A stretch of 64,000 nucleotides of DNA from Streptomyces albospinus (GTDB taxonomy: Bacteria > Actinomycetota > Actinomycetes > Streptomycetales > Streptomycetaceae). Shown one piece after another: positions 9,329-17,301 of the stretch (position 1 is its first letter; the number at the start of each line of letters is the position of its first letter). The position numbers and the translations under genes are program-made. The notes under the pieces were generated by a model. It was not told where the DNA came from, did no database searches, and saw only the letters and a program-made list of their open reading frames with translations. The stretch lies in assembly GCF_014648695.1 (NCBI RefSeq), contig NZ_BMRP01000010.1:62001-126000 (forward strand), given 5' to 3'.

Positions 9329-10768
9329 ATGAGCTCTGCGACGTCCGCGTCCCAACGGGCCGACGGACGAGACACCGGGACGTCCGCCTGGGTGGATGAG
9401 CTGCTGCTTGCCGGACCGGATGAGGAGCCGGTGCTCCAGCTCGGCCAGGTCGTGGACGGTGCCGCGCTGCGCTCCACGGTCCAATGCTTCCAACAGCACC
9501 TGGAGAACGCCGGCTTGGTGCGCGGCGGTTCGGTGGTGCTGCGGCTGCCCCCGTCGCTGGCCTACATCGGGCATCTGCTCGCGGCGTGGCGGATCGGCGC
9601 CCAGGTGACGGTTGTCGACCACCGGCTGACCGGCCGGGAGACGGACACCGCACTGAACCGGATCAGGCCGCAGGTGTCGGTAACGCCCGATGAAACGGTC
9701 ACCGCTCTGCTTCGGGGCTATGTTGACGTCACGGCCCGCTACGACCGGTTGGCGGGGGTCCCGGCCCAAAGCAACCACGCACTCGTCCAGCTGAGTTCGG
9801 GTTCGACCGGAAGTCCCAAGATCATCGGTCGGACGGTCTCCGGTCTCGTCGAGGAAATGGACCGGTACCGGAGCATCGAGGGGATGCCGGGCCGAGGCGA
9901 ACGCATCGTTCAACTCAGCTCCATCGCCCATGCATTCGGGATGGTCGGGGGACTGCTCCACAGCCTGCACACGGGTGTCCTCCTCACCCTGCCGGAGCGG
10001 GTCAGCGCTGCCTCCATCGTCGAGGCGGTGGCATGCAGGCCGGAATCGGCCACTCTGCTCGGAGTGCCCTTCCACTTCGAACTGCTCACCGCCCGGGGCG
10101 AATCGGCGCACCTTCCTCAGCTCGCCCGCGCTGTCACCGGCGGCGAAAGGATCCGCCCCGACATCGCACAGCGCTTCACCGAGCTCTACGGGATAGGGCT
10201 CGGGGAATGCTACGGAACGACCGAAACGGGCTTGGTCGCCCTGGACGTACTCGGCCGGCATCGCCCGGCCGTCGGCCCGCCTGCTCCCGGTGTCCGGGTG
10301 CGGATCGACGAGGGTGAACTCCTCATCGGCACACCGTCAAACCCCTACCTGAGTACCGGGCAAGCGGGACCTTGGTCTGAGGGATGGCTGCACACTCGCG
10401 ATGCGGCCACTCACGATCCGTCCACCGGTGCGGTGACGATCGTCGGCCGTCTGGACTCCCAGATCTCCATCGGTGGTCTGAAGGTCGACCTGACCGAGGT
10501 GGAACAGACGCTGGTCGCGCTGCCGGGGGTGCGCGAGGCAGTGGCACTGTTCGACAGACGCATCACCGCCTACTTGGGCGTGGCGCCCGGCACAGATCCG
10601 GACCACATCCATCGGGAGATGCGGTCCCGGCTTGCCGTCTTCAAGCGCCCCCGCGCGCTGTACCTGATGCCGGAGCTCCCGCGCACGTCGAGCGGCAAAC
10701 TCGTCCGCTCCCAGCACACCTTGCAGACCGCCGTGGCACGTTCCAGAAGGCCCGGCGAGACGGACTGA
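9329..10768 (+). CDS. ANL-superfamily acyl/aryl ligase (AMP-binding)
   Basis: The 479-residue adenylate-forming enzyme has the A3 motif LSSGSTGSPK, A5 GECYGTTETG, the hinge region GRLDSQISIGG and the A10 lysine in TSSGKLVRS. It is short compared with typical acyl-CoA synthetases (over 500). It lies directly upstream of the ACP gene, so it may load an aryl or acyl acid onto that ACP rather than CoA. The start has AAAGGAC upstream. The substrate cannot be read from the sequence. Confidence 0.85.
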   Translation: MSSATSASQRADGRDTGTSAWVDELLLAGPDEEPVLQLGQVVDGAALRSTVQCFQQHLENAGLVRGGSVVLRLPPSLAYIGHLLAAWRIGAQVTVVDHRLTGRETDTALNRIRPQVSVTPDETVTALLRGYVDVTARYDRLAGVPAQSNHALVQLSSGSTGSPKIIGRTVSGLVEEMDRYRSIEGMPGRGERIVQLSSIAHAFGMVGGLLHSLHTGVLLTLPERVSAASIVEAVACRPESATLLGVPFHFELLTARGESAHLPQLARAVTGGERIRPDIAQRFTELYGIGLGECYGTTETGLVALDVLGRHRPAVGPPAPGVRVRIDEGELLIGTPSNPYLSTGQAGPWSEGWLHTRDAATHDPSTGAVTIVGRLDSQISIGGLKVDLTEVEQTLVALPGVREAVALFDRRITAYLGVAPGTDPDHIHREMRSRLAVFKRPRALYLMPELPRTSSGKLVRSQHTLQTAVARSRRPGETD

Positions 10769-10883
10769 GCGGGACCCAGGGACACGGGCAGCGACTTCAG
10801 CTCGGGCGTGTGACAGCACACCAATGATCACCGAACGTCCGGGACACGTTCCGGACCCATCCGAACCAGGAGAACACCGCACC

Positions 10884-11141
10884 ATGACCACGATTACACG
10901 GCAGTTCGTCGTCGATGTCCTCACCGGGCTCAACTACGACATCGACGAGGTCCGTGACGAGACCCCGCTGGGCCCGGACGGACTGGACCTCGATTCGCTC
11001 AGCCTCGCAGAGGTCCTCATGCGGGCCGAAGAAACCTTCCACATCCATGTCGAGGAGGACGAAGTCGAGGAGCTGGCGGGCCTGACGGTCGGCGCGTTCG
11101 TCGCCGCACTCGCCGCGCACGAAGGACGGCAGACGGCATGA
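10884..11141 (+). CDS. Acyl carrier protein
   Basis: This is an 85-residue ACP with the phosphopantetheine site in DLDSLSL (Ser38). Acidic helix II is typical of type II synthase partners. The ATG at 10884 follows CAGGAGAA. An in-frame ATG at 10824 would add a basic/proline lead not seen in ACPs, so it was not used. The end overlaps the ketosynthase start, so ACP and KS are coupled. It is probably activated by the PPTase at 22548. Confidence 0.93.
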   Translation: MTTITRQFVVDVLTGLNYDIDEVRDETPLGPDGLDLDSLSLAEVLMRAEETFHIHVEEDEVEELAGLTVGAFVAALAAHEGRQTA

Positions 11142-12364
11142 CGACACCTGCGCCGGATCCCTCGGCCGCACCGCCCGTCGCCCCGTCACCCCTCGAACGG
11201 ACGGCAACGGGATACGGGGCCCGAAGCGGCCCGGCCGTCCCTCGGAACCCCGTCATGGTGACGGGCCTGGCCGTACTCTCCGGCTTCGGACGCGGCACCG
11301 AGCCGCTGCTGAAGCAGGCCTTTGACGGTGCGCATGCCTTCCACCCCGTGCGACGCTTCGGAACGAGAAGTGACCACCACGGAATCGCCGCCGTGTACGA
11401 GGACGCCGGACCACTGCTCGACGAACTCGCCACCGCGATCGACCTGGCCTGTTCGACGGCCGGCCTGGACAGTCCACGCCACGGCACCACACCCCTGTAC
11501 CTCGCCGTTCAACAGGACCACGAGGAATACCGCAGGAACACCGTCGACCCCCACACGGGCGGGGCCCGCAGATCGGCATCCGTCCTCGCCGAACGCTGCG
11601 GGCTGAGCGCCAAACGCGTCTACACCAATGCCTGCACGGCCTCGAGCACCGCCGTGGCAGAAGCCGCCTCCGCCATCGCCCATGGCGACACCGATCGCGC
11701 GGTCGTCGCAAGCGGCTACCTCGTCGACCCGGACGGCTATGGCATCTTCGCGGCGGGGGCGATGAGTGACGACGGGCACATCCGGCCCTTCAGCGCCCAT
11801 CGCCGGGGCCTGCTCCTCGGAGACGCCGTCGGAGCCATCGTCCTGGAATCACAGGACGCGGCACAGCGATCCGCCGCCCAGCCATTGGCCCGCCTCGCGG
11901 GCTGGGCCCGGACCGGAGACGCCTACCACATGTGCCGCCCCCACCCCGACGGCACAGGCATGGCCCGCGCCATCACCACCGCACTGACCCGGGCCGGCGT
12001 AGCACCGGACGCGGTCGACTACGTCAACGCACACGGCACCGGCACCGTCCACAACGATGCCGCCGAAAGCGCCGCGCTGCACCGCGCCCTGGGCACCCAC
12101 GCCTCCCAGGTGGCGGTCAGCTCCACCAAATCCGTGCACGGCCACGCCCTCGAAGCGGCCGGAATGCTCGAACTCATCATCACCGTACTGGCCCTGGACC
12201 AAGGACGACTGCCCGTCAACGCCGGCTTCCTCGAAGCCGACGACGCCTGCACCCTCAACCTCGTACTCAACCCGCCACAGACAACCACCACCCCCCGCTA
12301 CGCCCTGAGCCTCAATGCCGCCTTCGGCGGCGCCAACACCGCGCTGGTGGTGGCGCAACCATGA
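11138..12364 (+). CDS. Beta-ketoacyl-ACP synthase (KAS II/type II PKS-like)
   Basis: The 408-residue condensing enzyme has a full Cys-His-His set: Cys166 in NACTASS, His299 in NAHGTGT and His336 in KSVHGHA. It should carry out decarboxylative Claisen extension on the adjacent ACP. The N-terminal 30 residues are proline-rich. The gene starts inside the ACP stop and overlaps the next gene by ATGA. The neighbouring short KS-like partner suggests a heterodimer. No malonyltransferase is in the window, so FabD would have to be shared. Confidence 0.9.
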   Translation: MTTPAPDPSAAPPVAPSPLERTATGYGARSGPAVPRNPVMVTGLAVLSGFGRGTEPLLKQAFDGAHAFHPVRRFGTRSDHHGIAAVYEDAGPLLDELATAIDLACSTAGLDSPRHGTTPLYLAVQQDHEEYRRNTVDPHTGGARRSASVLAERCGLSAKRVYTNACTASSTAVAEAASAIAHGDTDRAVVASGYLVDPDGYGIFAAGAMSDDGHIRPFSAHRRGLLLGDAVGAIVLESQDAAQRSAAQPLARLAGWARTGDAYHMCRPHPDGTGMARAITTALTRAGVAPDAVDYVNAHGTGTVHNDAAESAALHRALGTHASQVAVSSTKSVHGHALEAAGMLELIITVLALDQGRLPVNAGFLEADDACTLNLVLNPPQTTTTPRYALSLNAAFGGANTALVVAQP

Positions 12365-12936
12365 CGTTACGGCCTTCGCAACCGGCCGCCGACCGCATCG
12401 CCGAAGCCGGCCTGAGCCTGCGCAGTCAAGGACACGCGCCCGCCGCAACCGGCGAGCCACTGCCACCCCTGCGCGGATTCACCGGCTCGACCTTCAGCCC
12501 GGCAACTGCCGCCGCCGCGGCAGCATGCCTGCACCATCAACCGCCGGACACCGCACAAGCCCTCCATACGGCCGTCATCCTGGTGAGCATCCTCGGCGAC
12601 ATCCCCACCGCACGGACCTACGCCCAGGCCGTGGACGAAGGGCAGCGGGTGCCGCCCAGAATCTTCGGCACCTCCACCCCGAACTCCGTCATCGGGCACA
12701 TCGCCCCACGCTGGGGCCTGGACGGACCGGTGGTCTCCCTCAGCCCGGTCGGCCCACCACTCGACGAGGGAATCGCGGTAGCCGCCTGCCTGGCCCAGGA
12801 CGGTGACGCCAACCGCTTCCTGATCATCCTGACCGACCCGACCGACACCCGAGCCGAGCACTACGAAGCAACCGCACTCCTGCTCACCACCGAACCCCGT
12901 CCCCCATCCGACGCCGCACCCCAGGAGACCCCATGA
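12361..12936 (+). CDS. Short Cys-less ketosynthase-like partner protein
   Basis: This 191-residue protein resembles only the N-terminal half of a thiolase-fold condensing enzyme (FTGSTFSP, then STPNSVIGHIAPRWGL and a GPVVSLSP strand). Where ketosynthases have the cysteine, it has SPVGPP, so it cannot be a normal KS. The pattern recalls the small chain-length-factor-like proteins (Ketoacyl-synt_2 type) of aryl polyene loci. ATGA and ATGA-type overlaps tie it to the KS before it and the ligase after it. Leu3 is a TTA codon. A role as a CLF-like partner is inferred. Confidence 0.6.
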   Translation: MTLRPSQPAADRIAEAGLSLRSQGHAPAATGEPLPPLRGFTGSTFSPATAAAAAACLHHQPPDTAQALHTAVILVSILGDIPTARTYAQAVDEGQRVPPRIFGTSTPNSVIGHIAPRWGLDGPVVSLSPVGPPLDEGIAVAACLAQDGDANRFLIILTDPTDTRAEHYEATALLLTTEPRPPSDAAPQETP

Positions 12937-14528
12937 GCGGCCCCCGCAGCATCCGCGGCGTCCTCGCCACGGACACCCAACTCGGCGCCGGCAACGTCAT
13001 CGAACGACTCCTCGACCACGGGGTCGAACACGACGAACCCACCCTGACCTTCGACACACGCACCGACGCGCAACCTGCCTGGCAGACACTGTCGCTCGGC
13101 GAGCTGGACCGGTGCATCGCCCGCCGCGCCGGCTGGCTGCACGCTCACGGCATCGGCAGAAGGGATGTGGTCGCCGTCTGCTCGGCACATGCACCCGACT
13201 ACGTCCTGACGTTTTTTGCGGCCAACCGCCTCGGAGCCATCCCCGCCTTCGTCAACAACCGCCTTGACGAGGGCACCGGCGTCGCCTACCTGCGCCACAT
13301 CAAGCCGACTGCGATTCTCGCCGACCCGGCTCACCGGACGGTGTGGTCACCGTACGACCTGGGTGCATCCCGCCTGTACGCCGTCGAGGACCTGGCCGAC
13401 GAGCACCCGGAGGCCCAGATCCCGCCCTATCGGCACCGCGCCGATGACCCTGTCGTCCTCACCCATTCCTCCGGCACCACCGGGATGCCCAAGGCCGTCA
13501 TCTCCACGCATGCGAGCCTGTTCGCCGGATTGCGGCACTGGCTGAGGCGACCGCGCGCGCAGGGCAGCGAACGGATGCTCAGCGTTCTGCCGATGCACAA
13601 TTCCATGCTGGCCGCGGTGCTTTCGGCGCTGTGCAACCGATCGCAGTTCCTCCAGTTGTCGTCCCAGAGCGGCCGGCGTGCGCTCGAAGCCATCGAGCGA
13701 TGGCGGCCATCCGGGGTCTACGGGTTCCCGGGCACCTGGGTGGAGATTCTGGCCCTGAGTCCCTCGCACGACCAACTGCGTTCGGTACGCGCCTGGTGGA
13801 ACACCGGAGACAGCGCGCACGAGGCTCATATCCGCCGCCTCATCGGCTTCGGCCGGCATGACGAGGCAACATCCCGAGGACGTCGAACCGTTGACGGGTC
13901 GTCATTCGTCGACGGCTTCGGATCCTCGGAAATGGGGCACTCACAGTTCTCCATCATCCACCGCCCGGACACCGACCACTACAACCGGTGCATCGGACGT
14001 CCCCACTCCTTCGCCGAAGTCAGGGTTCTGGGAGGCGACGGAATCCCGGTGCCCGATGGCTCCGTCGGCCAGCTGGCCGTGCGGTCACCCACGCTGTTCG
14101 CCGGCTACTGGAACGATTCGGCCCGGAGTTATCGATCGCACCACGACGGGTTCTACCTCACAGGAGACTTCGGCTACCGGGACGGTGCCGGCTACTACTA
14201 CCACGTCGACCGGACGGCCGACGCCATACAGACGGCCACCGGCACGCGGATCTACACGACGCTCGTCGAAGAGCAGATCCTTGCCCGATGCCCCGGCCTC
14301 CTCGACTGCACGGTGGTCGCCTCCGACGTCGACGGTGAGCCGCACACCGAGATTCTGCTGACGCTCCGCCCCGAGGCTCAGTGCGACCCCGAATTGGACT
14401 ACGAGACGCACATCCTCGGGCTGCTGGACGCCGCCGTCGCCCGGACCGTCAAGAACGTCCGCATCGCCGGTAGCCGGATTCCCACAGGGGCGACGGGAAA
14501 GGTACGCAAGTTCCAACTCCGGGTGTGA
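12933..14528 (+). CDS. Second ANL-superfamily ligase, candidate diazotase or CoA ligase
   Basis: This is a 531-residue adenylate-forming enzyme with A3 THSSGTTGMPK, A5 GFGSSEMGHSQ and the A10 lysine in GATGKVRKF. It differs clearly from the ligase at 9329 and overlaps the KS-like gene before it. ANL enzymes of this size act as CoA ligases. In avenalumic and coumaric acid loci (AvaA6, CmaA6), an ANL enzyme instead activates nitrous acid for diazotisation. The nitrous acid genes downstream make that role possible here, but the sequence alone does not decide. Confidence 0.82.
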   Translation: MSGPRSIRGVLATDTQLGAGNVIERLLDHGVEHDEPTLTFDTRTDAQPAWQTLSLGELDRCIARRAGWLHAHGIGRRDVVAVCSAHAPDYVLTFFAANRLGAIPAFVNNRLDEGTGVAYLRHIKPTAILADPAHRTVWSPYDLGASRLYAVEDLADEHPEAQIPPYRHRADDPVVLTHSSGTTGMPKAVISTHASLFAGLRHWLRRPRAQGSERMLSVLPMHNSMLAAVLSALCNRSQFLQLSSQSGRRALEAIERWRPSGVYGFPGTWVEILALSPSHDQLRSVRAWWNTGDSAHEAHIRRLIGFGRHDEATSRGRRTVDGSSFVDGFGSSEMGHSQFSIIHRPDTDHYNRCIGRPHSFAEVRVLGGDGIPVPDGSVGQLAVRSPTLFAGYWNDSARSYRSHHDGFYLTGDFGYRDGAGYYYHVDRTADAIQTATGTRIYTTLVEEQILARCPGLLDCTVVASDVDGEPHTEILLTLRPEAQCDPELDYETHILGLLDAAVARTVKNVRIAGSRIPTGATGKVRKFQLRV

Positions 14529-14640
14529 GGGCGGGCTGCCTGCCGGTCCCTCGGGCGAGTCGGATCGTGAACGCCGTTGATCCGTACGCGAGTGGTGTTC
14601 CGCGCTGTGCGCGAAGTCCCAAGATTGGTGAGAGACAGAG

Positions 14641-15180
14641 ATGACAGCTTCCGCTGAGCCGCCCTTGGCGCAGTTCTGGTGGCTCCATGACGCCCGCTGG
14701 TATCAGGGTGTGCTCAAGAGGTTCGGCCCTGACGCCGCCAATGAAATCAATGAAGAAGCCGCGAAGTTCGTGGCCCGACGCGTCGCGAGGTGGTGTGCCG
14801 GGCGGTATGGGATCAGGTTCCGCGGGCAGTCACTTGAGGACTTCCTGAAGGAATTCTCCCGGATACCGTCCGTCATGTTCCCCGACGACGGTCATATGCG
14901 GGTCAAGTACACCGTGCTCGATCCGTCGACCTGGGAGACCGCTGTCTCGGACGTTTTTCCCAAACGCATGCTCCGTGCGGCGGGAACGCAGGATGGCTAC
15001 CGCTGCCCGTGCATGGGCATACGTTCCGGGTTCTTTGAGGGCGTCGGACTGGCATGCCGGGACGAGCGGTTGGAGTGCGAGCTCGACGGCGGCCAAGTCT
15101 GCCGATTCCGTACGTCCTTGACGCCGCGGGGGGACACCCGCGGAGCGGAGACCGCACCCGCGCACGGAACCGCACCATGA
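14641..15180 (+). CDS. Small protein of unknown function (DUF6125/ATC-hydrolase-like)
   Basis: The 179-residue soluble protein begins with WWLHDARWYQGVL and GPDAANEINEEAAKF. It ends with a cysteine-rich part (CPCMGIRSGFFEG, ACRDERLECELDGGQVCRF). The lead resembles proteins annotated as DUF6125 or L-2-amino-thiazoline-4-carboxylate hydrolase-like, and the tail resembles V4R-type ligand-binding folds. This is recalled from family patterns and not confirmed. The stop overlaps the next ATG, so it is co-translated with the thioredoxin-fold protein. Its function is unknown. Confidence 0.6.
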   Translation: MTASAEPPLAQFWWLHDARWYQGVLKRFGPDAANEINEEAAKFVARRVARWCAGRYGIRFRGQSLEDFLKEFSRIPSVMFPDDGHMRVKYTVLDPSTWETAVSDVFPKRMLRAAGTQDGYRCPCMGIRSGFFEGVGLACRDERLECELDGGQVCRFRTSLTPRGDTRGAETAPAHGTAP

Positions 15181-15887
15181 GCGAGGCCCGGCACATCCCG
15201 TCGCCGGCTGCCGGCGCGCTCGACATTCCGGAAACCACGTTCATGGTTGCGGGCGACGCCCCGCCCGAACCGACGCGGATCGACCTGTGGTGTGACCCTG
15301 TGTGCCCGTGGGCCTGGGCGACGGCCCGCTGGCTGGGAGAGGTCGGCCGCCACCGACCACTGGACGTGCGGTTACGGGTCATGAGCCTGGCAGTGCTGAA
15401 CGCGCAGAAAGACGACGTCGGTCTGCGGTACCGGCTGCTTGCCCGGCACGGGGGCGTACCCGCCCGCCTGTGCACTGCCGCCGAACAGCACCACGGGCCG
15501 GCCGCGCTGGCACGCCTGTATCCGGCGCTGGCGCGCCGGTTCCACCAGAAGCCCGTCCAACGCGGAGCCACCGCCCTGCGGGACGCGCTGCACGAGGCGC
15601 GACTGCCCGGTGAACTGCTGCACAGCGCACGATCGGACGCCGTCGGCCAGGCACTGCTGGCCAGTCATCACGCCGCGACGGCCGCCTACGGCGCCGATGT
15701 CGGGACACCCCTGCTGCGGCTGCGCGATGCGCGGGACCGCACCGTCACCCTCTTCGGCCCGGTGCTGGAGCAGGTGCCCGAAGGATTGGATGCAGTCCGT
15801 GCCTGGGATGCCCTGACCGCGCTGACGCAGGTCGACGGCTTCCGTGAGCTCAAGCGCCACCGTGCGAGTGAACCGGTGCTCGACTGA
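15177..15887 (+). CDS. DsbA/thioredoxin-fold protein, mycothiol-dependent-reductase-like
   Basis: The protein is 236 residues with an N-terminal DPVCPWAW active-site-like motif (Cys43), then TARWLGEV. This matches the actinobacterial group that includes the mycothiol-dependent nitroreductase Rv2466c. The usual second cysteine is replaced by alanine, so it has one redox cysteine and would need a thiol partner. No signal peptide is seen, so it is cytoplasmic. Leu66 is a TTA codon. In this cluster it could reduce a nitro, nitroso or disulfide intermediate. That role is inference. Confidence 0.7.
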   Translation: MSEARHIPSPAAGALDIPETTFMVAGDAPPEPTRIDLWCDPVCPWAWATARWLGEVGRHRPLDVRLRVMSLAVLNAQKDDVGLRYRLLARHGGVPARLCTAAEQHHGPAALARLYPALARRFHQKPVQRGATALRDALHEARLPGELLHSARSDAVGQALLASHHAATAAYGADVGTPLLRLRDARDRTVTLFGPVLEQVPEGLDAVRAWDALTALTQVDGFRELKRHRASEPVLD

Positions 15888-16001
15888 GATCACTGCTCCC
15901 CGGGCCGGCAGACGCCACGGCACACCGGCAACGGCCCGCCCCCTTCACCTTCAGCCTCGGCCGCTCTGTCCCCGTGCCTCTCACGAAAGGCCACAACGAC
16001 C

Positions 16002-17177
16002 GTGCTCACCGCCCCATTCGACACCAGCGCCCCCGCCGACCAACAGCCCGCCTGGCCAGACCCCCACCAGCTCAAGGACGTGTGCGACACACTGCGCAGC
16101 AAGCCCCCGCTGGTGACCAGCGCGGAGGTGACGACGCTGCGCTCCCTCCTGGCGTCGGCCCAGACGAGCCGGGCTCTCGTCATCCAGGGCGGGGACTGCG
16201 CGGAGCTGTTCGCCGAGTCGGGCAGCGCAGCGGTGCAGCGCAAGCTGGACCTCCTGTACGGCCTGGCGGATCGCTGCCGGTCCGCCACGGCGCTGCCTGT
16301 CGTGACCATCGGGCGACTGGCCGGCCAGTACGCCAAGCCGCGGTCCAACCCGGTGGAGGAAATCCCCGGCGGACGACTGGTGCCCAGCTACCGCGGTGAC
16401 GGTGTCAACGGCCGGCAACCCGATCCGCACTCCCGCCGCCCTGACCCGCAGCGCCTGCTGACCGCATACGACTGCGCGCGAACGACCCTGGAACACATCA
16501 GGTCATCCTGGCAGCACAGGCCCACAGCGGAACGCGTCTACACCTCGCACGAATTCCTGCTCCTGGACTACGAACTTCCCCAGATCCAGCGCCGGCACGA
16601 CCTCCGCTACGCGGGCTCCGCCCACTTCGGGTGGGTGGGGGAGCGGACCCGGCACCCCGCGGGAGCACACGTATCCCTTGTCCGAAGCATCGCCAATCCG
16701 ACCGGCATCAAGATCGGCCCGTCCGCCACACCGGATGACGTGATCCGGCTGGTCGCCACCGTCGGTGCGGCGGAAGAGCCAGGAAAGATCACGCTGATCG
16801 TCCGCATGGGGGCGAAGGCTCTCCCCGAGGCTCTTCCCCCCATCGTCGCCGCGGTCGCCCGGCAGGGCATTCCGGTGACCTGGCTGTGCGACCCCATGCA
16901 CGAAAACACCGTCGTCACACCGCACGGCCAGAAGACCAGGTCGCTGGTGGCGATGAAGGCCGAGATCGACGCGTTCGTCGCCGTGCTGCACCGAGCGCGC
17001 GAATGGCCCGCGGGTCTCCACATCGAGATGACCCCGTACCGGGTGACGGAATGCGTGCAGGATCTGGACGACATCGACGCGTCCGCGCCGCTCGGCCCGT
17101 ACACCAGCGCCTGCGATCCACGCCTCAACGCCGCGCAGTCGGAAGAGATCGTCGAGCACTTCGTCAAGCGGCTGTAG
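16002..17177 (+). CDS. Class II DAHP synthase
   Basis: This is a 391-residue plant-type 3-deoxy-7-phosphoheptulonate synthase, the first shikimate pathway step (PEP plus erythrose 4-phosphate). Typical segments are IQGGDCAELF, RYAGSAHFGW, IKIGPSATPDD and WLCDPMHENT. It is shorter than housekeeping actinobacterial enzymes (about 450). The shortening is common in copies dedicated to secondary metabolism and may remove feedback sites. The GTG start follows GAAAGG. Its presence signals an aromatic or aminoshikimate-related building block. Confidence 0.92.
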   Translation: MLTAPFDTSAPADQQPAWPDPHQLKDVCDTLRSKPPLVTSAEVTTLRSLLASAQTSRALVIQGGDCAELFAESGSAAVQRKLDLLYGLADRCRSATALPVVTIGRLAGQYAKPRSNPVEEIPGGRLVPSYRGDGVNGRQPDPHSRRPDPQRLLTAYDCARTTLEHIRSSWQHRPTAERVYTSHEFLLLDYELPQIQRRHDLRYAGSAHFGWVGERTRHPAGAHVSLVRSIANPTGIKIGPSATPDDVIRLVATVGAAEEPGKITLIVRMGAKALPEALPPIVAAVARQGIPVTWLCDPMHENTVVTPHGQKTRSLVAMKAEIDAFVAVLHRAREWPAGLHIEMTPYRVTECVQDLDDIDASAPLGPYTSACDPRLNAAQSEEIVEHFVKRL

Positions 17178-17301
17178 CGGCGGGCCGAAGGCAGCGGGAG
17201 GCCACCGGCCGACCAGTTCCTTCGCACCGCAAGGTCGTGGACGTCCCGAACACCGTGGCCGCGCGCCGGGATGCGCGGGCGTGTGCCTCATTGGAGGAGA
17301 G

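Noticed and set aside
7828..9477. 549-codon minus-strand frame opposite UbiD
   Set aside because: UbiD motifs on the plus strand are complete. The opposite frame has only Arg/His/Pro-rich sequence.
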